This document shows, piece after piece, positions 28,502 through 38,903 of a DNA stretch of 64,000 nt; position 1 is the first letter of the stretch, and every line of letters begins with the position of its first letter. Under the pieces are notes generated by a model. That model was not told the DNA's origin. It did not search any database and saw only the letters and a program-made list of their open reading frames with translations. Source of the DNA: Adiantum capillus-veneris (Eukaryota > Streptophyta > Polypodiopsida > Polypodiales > Pteridaceae). The position numbers were made by a program, and so were the translations under genes. Location of the stretch: assembly GCA_014529385.2 (NCBI GenBank), contig CM043963.1:2731001-2795000 (forward strand), written 5' to 3'.

Positions 28502-28992
28502 GCTATATCTAGTGATTCGGTGAGATACGTTGTCCGTTTTTGCATTTCAGCATATCCACGCGTTCGGAATGAGTAGAACTACACATTAGGCACTTTAGTT
28601 TTCAGAAACGACGACCTAAAAAAACCTATCAAACATCCTACGTGATTCTGCACCGGATGTTTAGGGTTGGGGTTTTGGGTCACGGACCTTAGGGAGAGCG
28701 ACCTATTGGTGTTAATAGGATTTCCTTCAAGTTCCGTAGCATTTCAAGAACGTTTGATGTGTATTTGGCTCTTGAAAGCGTTGTAGGAAATCTCCTCTTG
28801 TGTACTCTTGAAGGTTGTAACTTAGACATTGGGTAGAGACCTTTGTAGGAAGTAGTCACTAGTCGGTTGAGTGTAGGTTGACACCCTATGCTTGCTTCCA
28901 CGCGCCTGCGGGTCGAGATTCGTCCTTAGCTGACAAATTTTGTTAGGTGAGTTCTCACTGTGCTGACGTCCGTCGTGGCGTATCCGCTAACA
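28502..28992 (+). repeat. A1 3' LTR, right part
   Basis: It resumes the A LTR after the GCTAT duplication and ends CGTATCCGCTAACA at 28992. It carries a palindrome half-site, ACATCCTACGT, near 28633, also present in both A2 LTRs. Left and right parts together give about 932 bp. Confidence 0.9.
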
Positions 28993-29636
28993 TAGAGATA
29001 AAAGGGGGGTAGACTCCCCATAAACCTAGGAACATAATGTGCTAGTTGGATATGCAATCCATGCTCCAACATGGATCGCAATCCATGGACCCTAATGGCA
29101 GGTTCAAGGAGAAACTCTGTCTATGGTTAGAGGTAGCAACAAGGAACATGCCATGCAAATTGGGCACAAATGTATCAAAAAATTACTAGAAACCAAGAGA
29201 CCTAGAAGTTTCAGTCTGGAAATGTTCATTTTGGATCTAACCATGTTAAAGTGATCCCAACTCCAAAATTCTATGTCCAATGGCTTAGGATATATACCAA
29301 AACCTAACCCACCAAGTATGGTAGCATTTGACCTCAAAACATGGATCGCGATCGATGTACCTCTAAAGGAAATTTTGACAATTTCAACAGTTGACAATAA
29401 ATAGCGCTATACACGGGAAATACAGGACAATGGGTGTCAGCATAGTACACAAATGTCTAATTTTGAAGTTAAGAGCAGACTTATTGAGGAACCAAAAGGT
29501 CAAAGTAAAAACATTCAAAGTTTGTGAAACCTAGCTAAGAAATGCTTTCAAAGTCATTGAATTTGCCTAGCTAGATCTCCCACCTTAAATGGAATAAAAA
29601 AGTATTGAAAATTGACAGGCAATTGGAGAGCAAGGT
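28993..29636. repeat. Unassigned sequence with two CGCG-centred palindromes 270 bp apart
   Basis: No coding frame. CATGGAT-CGCA-ATCCATG occupies 29070-29087 and CATGGAT-CGCG-ATCGATG occupies 29340-29357. The flanks of the two copies are only faintly similar. The layout resembles the palindrome series of element A but with a different arm sequence, so this may be debris of a related family. Confidence 0.5.
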
Positions 29637-29928
29637 TGTTAACCCTCACAGCTCATGGACACCCTATCACCTACGACATACATTGTATTATTTACTTGGT
29701 AGAGTCAGGTACCGGGCTTGTCGGTCCAATAGGAAAAGGGTAAGAGTGATCGCCGATGAGAGGCGCACTCTAACTAGAACATTCAAGGGATTAGTTGGCT
29801 AATCATGGGCACCCAAGTGTGAATGGGGCGAGCTCATATAAAAGTCAACTAAACCTAAAATTCATTCATTCTCTCATTTGTGCAATTGAAGAGTGCTCTT
29901 GCTCCATCTCCATCTTCTTCTTCTTCAT
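29637..29928 (+). repeat. Truncated B-type LTR fragment
   Basis: Starts TGTTAACCCTCAC and follows the B LTR for about 290 bp through the TATA-like CATATAAAAG and the CTTCTTCTTC tract. It then stops matching. It is in the opposite orientation to B and lacks the 3' half, so it is an independent old insertion. Confidence 0.85.
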
Positions 29929-31237
29929 TAGTGTTCAATCGATGAGCTGATGAAGACTAATTTGGGTGACGTCTTGGCCACTTGCTAGCTGAGAGTTAGA
30001 GCACCTTGGCTTAGCTGACTCACAAGAAAAACATGTATCAAAAGTTTCTCAGAAAGTTTTCATTGTTCTTCGAGAGAAAGAAGAAAGAGAGCATGCTGGG
30101 CGGAGGAGCTTTCCTTAAGTTGCTGGAGCGTGTACCTAATCTGTGTGCTCTTATGCATAATATGCTTGGCTTGAACTTATCTTATAAGTATGAAAAAACA
30201 ATTTTCTTGTATGACGCTCTCATCGAGAGAGGTAACAGAGAACACAAGTCACATCTTGACCCATCGATCTTGTAGGGGTCGTGGTTGTACGAGGATGGCT
30301 TAAATAGGGCACTTTGCTTGTTAAACAAGTCCTAGATTTAGGTTCCAATTAGTGTTTTTGTGTGTTGACAACAACCAAAAATCATGTTATTAAACAATCC
30401 ATCACTTATCTTGTCCTTGACAGAGTTTCTAGTGTGATAGTGGAAGCATAATTTATGAGGCGGTAGAATTGGATCCACCTAACTAGCATGCCTTGCATGC
30501 ATAATTGTAAGCCCTTGCCGAGAATGATGGCCTCAAATGTGAGAGCCAAAACAAAAGTGCCTTGCATAGTAGCCTGTAATGCTAGCGAGACATCCTAACT
30601 TCATGTTCCCACACATAAAATGGGAGCAGATATCTGTAATTTACTAGTTCCACAAACGTGTATACCAATGCCCTTGATTTGAAGTCAATGGGTTGTATCA
30701 GTGTACACATTAGACGCCTTGCTTCACGTGAAATTGTCAAAGCACTTTGCTTTGCACAACATACACTATTTTCCAAAATAAATGTGAAAACATGGAAAAA
30801 CAAGCAAAACTTAAAATTGTCTAACCTGGTCATCTTGCTGTAAGCAGTTGTCTTGAAATTTTGAAGGACAAACTCGCTGGAAGATGGCTCATAGCCATAG
30901 CTGCTGTGCGAGAGAGAGTTGTTGTGTATATCATATACACCCTCTTTGCATGCAATGAAATAACACGCTAACAAACTGACAAATTCCTCCAAGTTTTTAT
31001 GCTTATAGCATAAGAAAGACGGGAAAATCTCAATGCAAGATGCCGAATTGGAAGCCTTGCTTCCTTTAACAACTTATGGAGTTCCTGGGAGCTCATAGTC
31101 AAAGGATATTTATGGTAAGAAACAGATGTCATAGCAAAGAAAGTAGACCATGTCGAGCATTTACAGATAATCGACCTTGTCGAATTGTACTCTGTATCAA
31201 AAAACATAAAAATACTTGAAATAGATGTACCTCGTAC

Positions 31238-31354
31238 TTGCTTGGCTTGATTTGTTATCCTTTGGATTTGTAGATGGTTCCTTGCTCCCGTGATGTCTGT
31301 CACAACGTTGTCATACGTGAGACAGGTAAAGGAAAAGTAACCCTGAGTTGCACA
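31238..31354 (-). pseudogene. Exon-like open segment, unidentified
   Basis: Reads CATQGYFSFTCLTYDNVV and on to ITNQAKQ, followed by GTACGAG at 31231-31237, a possible donor. A further AG-preceded segment starts at 31191 (STIRQGRLSVNARHGLLSLL) and soon meets a stop. The compositions look protein-like but I recognise no family. It may belong with the 31.5-32.0 kb segments on the same strand. Confidence 0.3.
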
Positions 31355-31523
31355 CTGCTTCTTGGCATGCAGTCATTGCTAATTACTTTAGAAAACGCAT
31401 TAGATCACATTCACAGGCCTTGCCTGTACCAACATTTCACAGGACTTGCCTGAACCTTAGGATCTAACATTGCCGCGGAACCATGTCCGAGCAAAATATA
31501 CAACCCAAAGGTGAAAATTTTAC

Positions 31524-31997
31524 CATAAGTCCAGATCATTAATGGTAGAAGTCATTGGGCCAACGACTGTGCTCATAGCTGTTTGACATAGCATATTCCA
31601 TGCATGAAAAAAATTCACGTGCCGAACATGATTGAGTGGCTCAATGATTGAAAAGCCCAATGTATGCTTCAAACTGAAAGAGATCTGCAAAATTCAATGA
31701 ATTGAGAATTGAAAATGTGAAAGTCAACTTGCTTACCAATGCTAACAAGCCCTCTTCAAGCGGTGGAACCATGTCGTCGTATTCTAGATGGCCTTGTTAG
31801 CAACATCTGAGGTGGTGTATGATCATGTAGCTGAGTGGCACTTTTTGGACACAAATGCAAGTTGTTGTCACTGCAAATAGAGCCGAGACCAAGGCCGTGC
31901 CTTTACATGATCTCAAAGTTGTAGACAACCCGTCGGAGCTTTGCCTTGATAGCCTATAGAATTTGCCTTGGAATTCTCCATGCTGAAACCCGACTGC
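31524..31997 (-). pseudogene. Exon-like open segments of an unidentified gene fragment
   Basis: From 31997 the minus strand is open for 87 codons with one TAA (31797-31799). It includes VGFQHGEFQGKFYRLSRQ and, at its end, EYDDMVPPLEEGLLAL, immediately followed by a strong donor, GTAAGC (31731-31736). A TTTTGCAG acceptor ends at 31685. The next segment (31684-31524) is open for 53 codons in the matching phase (KHTLGFSIIEPLNHVRHVNF ... MSTVVGPMTSTINDLDL) and ends at GTAAAA. The implied intron is only 52 bp, short for plants. I cannot name the protein. It could be a captured gene fragment or a decayed host gene. Confidence 0.35.
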
Positions 31998-32624
31998 CTA
32001 GCTCATAGTAAGATGAACGATGCACTCATCACTCTCGGGTTGGTGTGGGTCCCTTGCATGCCTTTGCATGTTAATGCATGCTATGCTCTGGTAGGTCACC
32101 TAATAAAAATGTAACCTATCACGTGAGTTCAACAGAAGGGTATTTAAAGTTCTTGAAACTTACAAAAATATATATACAAAAGGGTATTATTTTTTCAAAT
32201 TTGAAAAAAGACTTACAAATTTTAAAAGAAAAGGGTACATTATATTCTTAACAAAATTCACAGATAAGGGGTTTTACAAACATGTCTTGAACGCACGCAA
32301 TATGGTAGTTTTACACATAGTGAACCCCTCGAGATGCTACGATCATGTGGGAAAGCTCCCCCGCATGGCCTTGCATTCCTTCGCTCTGCATAGTCAAGGG
32401 GCCATGCCCACGCCATAGCCTTATGCTTTCATGTCGACCTCGACCTCTTTTGCAATTGAGCATGTATAGCATGCAAGCACGGTATCCTCCTCCTTCCAGG
32501 CCTGAGAGAGAGAGAAAATCTCCATAGCCTTGCATAGGCGAGGGACCTAGAGAGAGAAAGAGAGAATACACAAGACATGCTCTTCCTTCCCCTTCCCTCC
32601 TCCATAGACTCTCCCTTTCCCAGA

Positions 32625-32636
32625 GCTCTGATACCA
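32625..32636 (-). other. Primer binding site, initiator-Met tRNA type, next to LTR D
   Basis: The minus strand reads TGGTATCAGAGC, the classical plant iMet PBS core, one base from the LTR D edge at 32638. It defines an internal region extending leftward. Confidence 0.75.
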
Positions 32637-32637
32637 A

Positions 32638-32981
32638 TGTGAGACACATGGTAGAATGGCATGTGTTTCTCCTCCCAACCACCCTCCTTATAGCCCTTGG
32701 CCCTTGCAAGTAGGTCCCCTTAACTCATGCCTGGCCCTCGGCTCCTAACCATACTCAGCCATTTAGTCCCTGGCCCTTGGCCTACAGTCCGGTCCTACCA
32801 TTGGCCTGACACTCCAAGCCTTTCTACTCTAGGATTAAGTTGAGCCCTCTACCTTATACAATTTGAAACTCCCAATGAGCACATGACCTTATACAATGTG
32901 AATAGGAAATATTGTGCACATCCATAGCATGTCCCTAGCTTGGTGCATAATTGTTGTAGCATGTGTTAGGAGCTGCTAACA
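32638..32981 (-). repeat. LTR D (344 bp)
   Basis: On the minus strand it begins TGTTAGCAGC and ends GTGTCTCACA. Its first 160 bases resemble the C LTR. It has a PPT-like GGGAAAGGGGGAA on its upstream side (32982-32994) and an iMet PBS on its downstream side, so internal sequence flanks it on both sides. Confidence 0.75.
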
Positions 32982-33440
32982 TTCCCCCTTTCCCGATTTG
33001 GCACACGTCCTCGCGTGCTGCTAAAGCAAAGCACGGAGACATGGTAGAAAGCACATTCATGGAGGAATGTTGAGCTGCAAAACATAAATCATATCATGAG
33101 TATCAAAGGCCAACTAAGATGAATAAAACATGAAGTGCTCATGCAAAATGAAATTTTGCTTCTAAATGATGGATCAATCATAGCCAAAGACTAAACAAAA
33201 TAAAGTAATGATATGACCTAGTGCCTCTAGTTGTCTTAGATGCGCTGGTGAAGTTTGGACTTGTTTTGATCAAGCTATGCTCGTTTTTCATTTTATGGTC
33301 AAGTTTGCATTTTTTGACTTTTTCGATAAATTTTTGGCCAAATTCAGAAGCCAATTGGCTGCTTTTTGAATGCAAGAATGCCTTGCAGAAGACCTCAAAA
33401 GCAGTGAAAACCTGCTCCCTAGGAGGTGGGAGACATCTTC
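32982..33440 (-). other. Internal sequence upstream of LTR D
   Basis: Non-coding. The first 230 bases next to the PPT match the corresponding part of element C (34528-34760). C is inserted at 33441-33445 (TCAAA), so the natural continuation is 63487 onwards. Confidence 0.65.
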
Positions 33441-33445
33441 TCAAA

Positions 33446-34426
33446 TGTCGGGGGCTATCGTAGGATAGCATAATCAACCCAAGACCAACAAAATTATTAA
33501 TCCTAGGATCGGCAACCTGGCTAGGGCATGAAAGCACAAGCATTGGATGTATAGAATGAGAAGATTCAAGAGTATGCTCATCCAATGCAATAGAGATTAG
33601 TCATTAATCACTAACTCTAATCACATCATCAATCAAGCATCACCTACACACATTAAGCCCACTGAAGTTCGACTTACCATAGACTAGAATCTCTAAGCAC
33701 ACTAATGATAAACACACACTAATTGCATTGGTGTTGGCCTCTCCAATCACCACATGCCAATCAAGGCACTTCATCAAAAGCTACACACACAAGGTGAATG
33801 GTGCTAGAGTTTCATAAAACCCATCCACACACAAGCAAACAATAGGGCATATACATTAATTATAAGATTAAGAACCAACTTAATCAACCTAATTAGTGAT
33901 GTTAAATATCACAAATCGAATGCTCACATAAGGATAGGAGTGGTTAATAAGTAAGAAGTCATCACACACACACACACTCAAATCTAGAATAATGAGAAAG
34001 GTGAAACTACTTCATGACATAATGGAATAGAAGAAGTAAGACTAATGAGAAAGTAGAGATTAGATTAAGAAAGCTTCTCTAATTACAATGGATTAGCACT
34101 AGCCTCTTAAGCATAGGCATTAAGCTCAAGGCTAGGCCATCCATAGAGTGAACACTCAAGAGAGAGAGAGAGCTCTCAAAAGTGGATCCTCAAGAGTGGA
34201 TACTCAAGAATGAAGCCTCCTTGCATAAAGGCTTCCTTATAAAGGCTTTCATCACATCCCTTCTACTGTGGGTTTAAGTTTGAGCCCTCTTGCTAGCATA
34301 CACAACTTTGGAACTCCTAATGAGCCCAAGACCTTATACAAAGTGAGTAGGAAATATTGTGCACATCCATAGCATATCTCCCGCTTGATGCATAATTGAT
34401 GTAGCCTGTGTTATCCACTACTAACA
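33446..34426 (-). repeat. C 3' LTR (981 bp)
   Basis: In plus sense it runs TGTCGGGGGC to CTAACA and pairs with 62517-63481. Short CA and GA simple repeats occur (33964, 34160). Confidence 0.88.
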
Positions 34427-34533
34427 TTCCCCCCTTATACAAAATGAGTAGGAAATATTGTGCACATCCATAGCATATCTCCCGCTTGATGCATAATTGA
34501 TGTAGCCTGTGTTATCCACTGCTAACATTCCCC
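34332..34533. repeat. 101-bp tandem duplication across the C LTR/PPT junction
   Basis: CCTTATACAAA...CTAACATTCCCC occurs at 34332-34432 and again at 34433-34533 with only a few differences. It duplicates the LTR end and the PPT. Confidence 0.85.
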
Positions 34534-36987
34534 CCTTCCTAATTTGGCGCACGTCCTCGTGTGCCGGTGAAGCTAAACACGGTGACATGGTAGAAAGCAA
34601 GTCCATGGAAGAATGTTGAGCTGTAAATGATAAGAACAAGTAATGAGCATCAAAGGTCAACAAGCATAAAAACATGAAGTATGATGAACAATCACCCAAA
34701 GTGAATATTTTGCTTCTAAAATATGGATGAATCATAGTAAAAAACTAAACAACATAAAGCAAAAAAACACTCAAACTATCATGAAGATTAAACCACTTGA
34801 AATTTCAATTTTATGCATGAAACACAAGCAATCAATTATGACCCTAGGCTAATGCAAGTTCATAAACCTATTAGCCTAAAAACTATGTGACCAATCTTAA
34901 TAAATCATTCAAGCCTATCAGGTCTACGGGCTATAAAAATGCTCCTAATCTATTAGTACATTGTCACAACTTTTTGAAGCTCATGGAAGTTTTGTTTTTG
35001 TCATTCATAGAAAAAAGTAAAACACATCACAAGGCTAGCACCCCAAGGCAAGTCTAGGTGCGACTCTCAGCTTCTTGAACCCTCAAGAAGGTGTTCCAAG
35101 AATCTACTAGCCTACCAAGGTGACGGCTAACCCCTATCAGCCCAGGGCATCGGTTTTGGGCCTTGACCAAGCGAGCCAAGGTGATTCCCCTTGCTTGCCA
35201 AGTGCCAATAAGGTGCTAGGCCTCACATAGACACAACATAACATATTAATTTTCTCCTCATGTGTCTAGTAGCATTTTTGCTACTTTTTCTTGACATTTT
35301 TTTGCTTCATGTTTTCATTTTTTAGCACTTTTTTAATTCTTCCAACATGAGATGCTAATGACAGATGGATTTAAGGAATAAAGCCTAATCATAGCCCTAG
35401 GTCATGTTAAAAATGAATGGAGTATTAAAACTATCACTAAGAGTCTAGGACTAATGAGAAATGAACCTATATTAACCTAAGGTCACGGTCAATTACATAT
35501 GATTAGCACACATAAAACCTAATTTTTTGATGAATTAATATTCACAAAGCAAAGTGTTGAAACTTTAGGATGCCTAGCTTTTGAACATGAAAGAACCATA
35601 GCTTAGAAGCAAAAATTACTTAAGCCAAGCATAGAGAATGGAGAGATAAACAAAAGAGAAATATCATGGAAGGATTTCACCTATTCATGCTTTTTGTGCA
35701 TCCTTGAGCAAGCATCCATTTGGTAGAGAAGTCTCTTGATCTTTTTATTACAATCCTAGCTTATTGAAGCTAAGTGTAAACACAAGCTCCAAAGGCCTTC
35801 TATTTGAAATCCAAAAACACACAAAAAACATTAATGAAAACCTAAAGCTAGGGTCTTGAATACCCAAATTTACCAAAGGGATAAAACCCAAGGGAAAAAA
35901 GTGCCTTTGGTTATGCACGTGATGCTCTTTGTAGCAAAGGTATGTATACACATCAAAATTTGAGAGAGCTAATGCTTCTTCATAAGAAAAATTTACAATT
36001 TTTACAATCTCTCATGCATGACTCAAAGTTGATACATTGCTAACTCAATTCAAATATGGAATTTAAAAAATCCAAGAGCTAGAAATAATGCAACTTTGAT
36101 GAAATGAAGTGAATTGGCTCTTGATACACGAATTGTACAATTGAAAAGCTCTCAAAAGTTGGGTAACAACTAGCTCACATGAAACTTTACAATTTAAGAG
36201 CAAGCTATGAGCTAGAGATGACTGCAAATTTTGATGGAATGAAAGTGAATGGCTCTCAATAGCCAAATTTTATACTTGAAAGCTCTCAAAAAAGTTGTCT
36301 ACACTAGCTCGAATGAAAAAAATTTCATTTAGACAAAAATTAGAGCTAGAATTTATACAACTTGGGTCAAATGAACTCAAATGGCTCTAAATAGCCACAT
36401 ATTGCAATACATTGCAATGCCGACATCTCGTATCTGCAATGGAACCTCAACCTTGCCACATCCTTTCAAAAACAGTTTAATCATTAGTGCTCTCAAGCAT
36501 ATGGAAATTCAGCACAAGCACTAAAACAATTCAAGAACAATCCCTAACCCAAAAGTCTAATGCTCTCTTTGGCCATCAAACAAGCTCAATTTTAGTTCTT
36601 TGCGTGGTTTTCACATTCAAATGAAGCACTAAAAGGTTACAAACAATGCCAAGTTCAAATTTTAATGCACACTCTTCCCCAAGCATCAATTTAGTGTCAA
36701 TGTAACTTTCAAATGAAGCTCGTATGCTTACCAAAAAGATTTGTTCATGTAGTGCAATGAAAATGCCAATGAACTCGAGCATCAAACCATGCACAAGCCA
36801 AAAATTTGATGCAATGCAAGTTCATGTATGCATGGAAATGATTACACAATCATAGAACACGATAGGAATCCCCATTTTTGCTCTTAAATAGCACAAATGG
36901 CATACATATCAAAAAGTAAAAGAGAGTGAGAAAAAATGCAATTATGAAAACCGTCATTTTGGATTTATTGATGTGTAAGCTTGGTGA
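34534..36987 (-). other. C internal region, non-coding
   Basis: AT-rich and without a credible frame. A GC-richer stretch lies at 35040-35230. Degenerate tandem units occupy 36076-36410. It continues at 62032-62516 beyond the A2 insertion. Confidence 0.7.
36076..36410. repeat. Degenerate 133-134 bp tandem repeat in C
   Basis: Units begin GAGCTAGA at 36076, 36209 and 36343, each with AAATGAA...AATGGCTCT and AGCTCTCAAAA at matching places. About two and a half units. Confidence 0.75.
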
Positions 36988-36992
36988 TAGAC

Positions 36993-37719
36993 TATTGGAC
37001 GGATACGCCGGGACGGCGGACGTCAGCACAGCGAGAACTCACTTAACAAGATTTGTCAGCTAAGGATGAAGCTCGACCCGCAGGCGGATGGAAGCGACCC
37101 TACTAACACCAATAGGTCGCTCTCCCTACCAACCCAAAACACCTGGTGCAAAATCACGTAGGATATCTGGCCGAAATTTGCAGGTCTTTGTTTCCGAAAT
37201 CTAAAGTGCCTAATGTGTAGCTCTACTCAATGCGAACATGTGGATATGCTGCAATGCAAAATCAGACAACGTATGCTCACCGAATCACCATATGAAGCTC
37301 GCAAAACCGGACCGTACGCGCGCAATGTAGATATTGGCACGTAGCTCTTGTCGGGGGCAACACGCTGCACTTCTCCGCACTCAATTCTGACCATCGGTGC
37401 GCACGTAGCGTCAAGATGAAACTCTCACTCTCTCTGTACATAGTACGCTCACTCACAGACTTCCAACTTTTTAAAATGACAAAAGGTTTCTCATTAAGGT
37501 CAAAAAGTGGTATAAATACCTTACAATTCTCAAACCCTAATGTTCCATTTTAACCATCTACTCAATCTAAATGTCAAAACTGGGATACAATGTGGAAACT
37601 TCTGTAAGCCCCAATATTTACAAAGGTAAAATGTCGGGTTTTCTCAATAAATGAATAATTACAAAAAATAATAATCTGCCGAGCAATCATTTTTCGTAGG
37701 GTGTGTCCAGCTTCTAACA
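36993..37719 (-). repeat. A2 3' LTR (727 bp, internally deleted)
   Basis: It matches the 5' LTR except for a gap of about 170-190 bp near 37091, where the 5' LTR has extra sequence at 61204-61378. Its outer end reads TATTGG where the 5' LTR has TGTTGG. Confidence 0.9.
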
Positions 37720-37721
37720 CT

Positions 37722-37734
37722 GCCCCCCTCCTTG
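37722..37734 (-). other. A2 3' polypurine tract
   Basis: The minus strand reads CAAGGAGGGGGGC just before CAG and the LTR start TGTTAGAAGC. Confidence 0.8.
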
Positions 37735-38695
37735 CTCATGTCGTCCTCGACATGGCTGTTGAGCTGCTTCTTCATCTTAGGCTTTCTCTCATCTTGAGGA
37801 GTGACTCATATCTTGCATGTTGAGCTAGTAGTATCGGGCTGAATATGTCAGTGCTGATTGTGAAGAAGACGGTGTAGAAAGCTTCTTCAAAGGCCTGGAG
37901 GTGATAGGATGGCAAAAACATGATCCTTTGATACAATGCATGTATCACCTCCTTGGAAGGCTGACCAGACAGATCGTGTATGTATCTTGAAAGAATAAGA
38001 TAATGTCTGTCGCCTGGCCTGGTTTGAACGTCTCGAAGACTGCCAAAAGTGTTTTGCAAATCTTTCTCATCATAATGCAAGATAGGTCAGGCGAGCCAAT
38101 GAACAATTTGATGGCACCCGTTAGGGTCTTCACCATGTATTGAACACTTATTCTCTCACCTGCCTTCAAGCCTGGCAGCTTCGGGTAGTTTAGACAAGTA
38201 TGTTGGCTTCTGTGCAATAGCTCATGGGCCTTCCACGTCCGCATCCTTGGTAGAGGGCAGAAACTTAAGTTATCTCTGATGTCTTTTGGTGCCTCTACCA
38301 GTTGGATTAGATACTCTGGATATTTTGTCAGCCATGCCTTTCTCTACCTGGGTTGGGAGTCGACTATCAACTTTACCCCTTCAGGCTTGGAGATGTCTGT
38401 TGTGTACAGTGGCACTGTTGGCTCCTCTCTGATTCTTTTGTTGCTTGTGGTGGCTTCGTACTTTAGCAGAGGATATGGGAGAGAGGGCTGTATCCATTCA
38501 CGCCAAAGGTTGCTGGCGTCTCTCTTCTGAATAGTCATTGATTTAAAGACCCTCTGCTCCCATTCCAAGGCTTCTTTGGCCGTGTCTTTGATTTCTGCTT
38601 CTATGGCCTTTCGTAACTTCTCTTCTTCTTCTTGTGTCAGATCTTGTGGCTCCTGAGGGTCCTACAAGGATTTCCTCTTGCATGGGTGTGTCCAC

Positions 38696-38887
38696 TGTTG
38701 GGGTATAAAGCCCAATGTGGTCGCCCAGGTAAGTGGGCGGGCCGCCAGGTATGTACACATATTCTTTTGTAAAAACCTAATAAGAACTCACTATGCTCTA
38801 CACATTACAGTAGAGCGAGTTCACCATATCGTCGTGCTCTTCTTCTCGCACTCTCTCTCGCGTCGCACTTCCGCTCGTACTCCTTCA
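38696..38887 (+). repeat. Copia-2 5' LTR
   Basis: TGTTGGGG to CTTCA. TATAAAG at 38704-38710 sits only nine bases in. CAG/GTAAGT at 38726-38734 is a perfect splice-donor consensus, kept in all three LTR copies of the family. Confidence 0.96.
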
Positions 38888-38890
38888 ACT

Positions 38891-38903
38891 CGTATCAGAG
38901 CTC
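38891..38903 (+). other. Copia-2 primer binding site
   Basis: CGTATCAGAGCTC lies four bases after the LTR. Apart from its first two bases it matches the iMet primer site TGGTATCAGAGC. Confidence 0.75.

Larger units (their letters stand above)
794..28992 (+). mobile_element. Gypsy element A1 (giant Ty3/gypsy, 5' end outside window)
   Basis: A degenerate + strand Ty3/gypsy copy. The visible internal region (794-14297) carries the gag C-terminus, protease, RT, RNase H, integrase, a second retropepsin-like domain, a palindrome-bearing non-coding block and a large extra ORF. Its 3' LTR starts at 14298, is split at 14743 by element B (TSD GCTAT) and resumes at 28507, ending at 28992. Without B, the LTR is about 932 bp, close to the 920-bp 5' LTR of A2. 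The 5' LTR, PBS and most of gag lie left of the window. Most in-frame stops that can be compared with A2 are C-to-T or G-to-A changes, so this copy is old and inactive. Confidence 0.92.
29929..32620. other. Low-identity region with no recognised element
   Basis: No LTR ends, PBS or transposase frame were found. A frame at 30033-30275 (+, 80 aa, starts MYQKFLRKFSLFFERKKKES) is of unknown meaning. The minus strand between about 31.0 and 32.0 kb carries exon-like open segments, listed separately. Sequence from 32311 to 32620 is the internal region next to the PBS of LTR D, and long frames there look accidental. Confidence 0.45.

Noticed and set aside
30033-30275. 80-aa + strand frame as a host gene
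   Set aside because: No recognisable domain and no partner exon visible. Kept only as a note.
32311-32709. 132-codon minus-strand frame
   Set aside because: It spans the PBS and the LTR D edge, is low complexity and has no recognisable motif.
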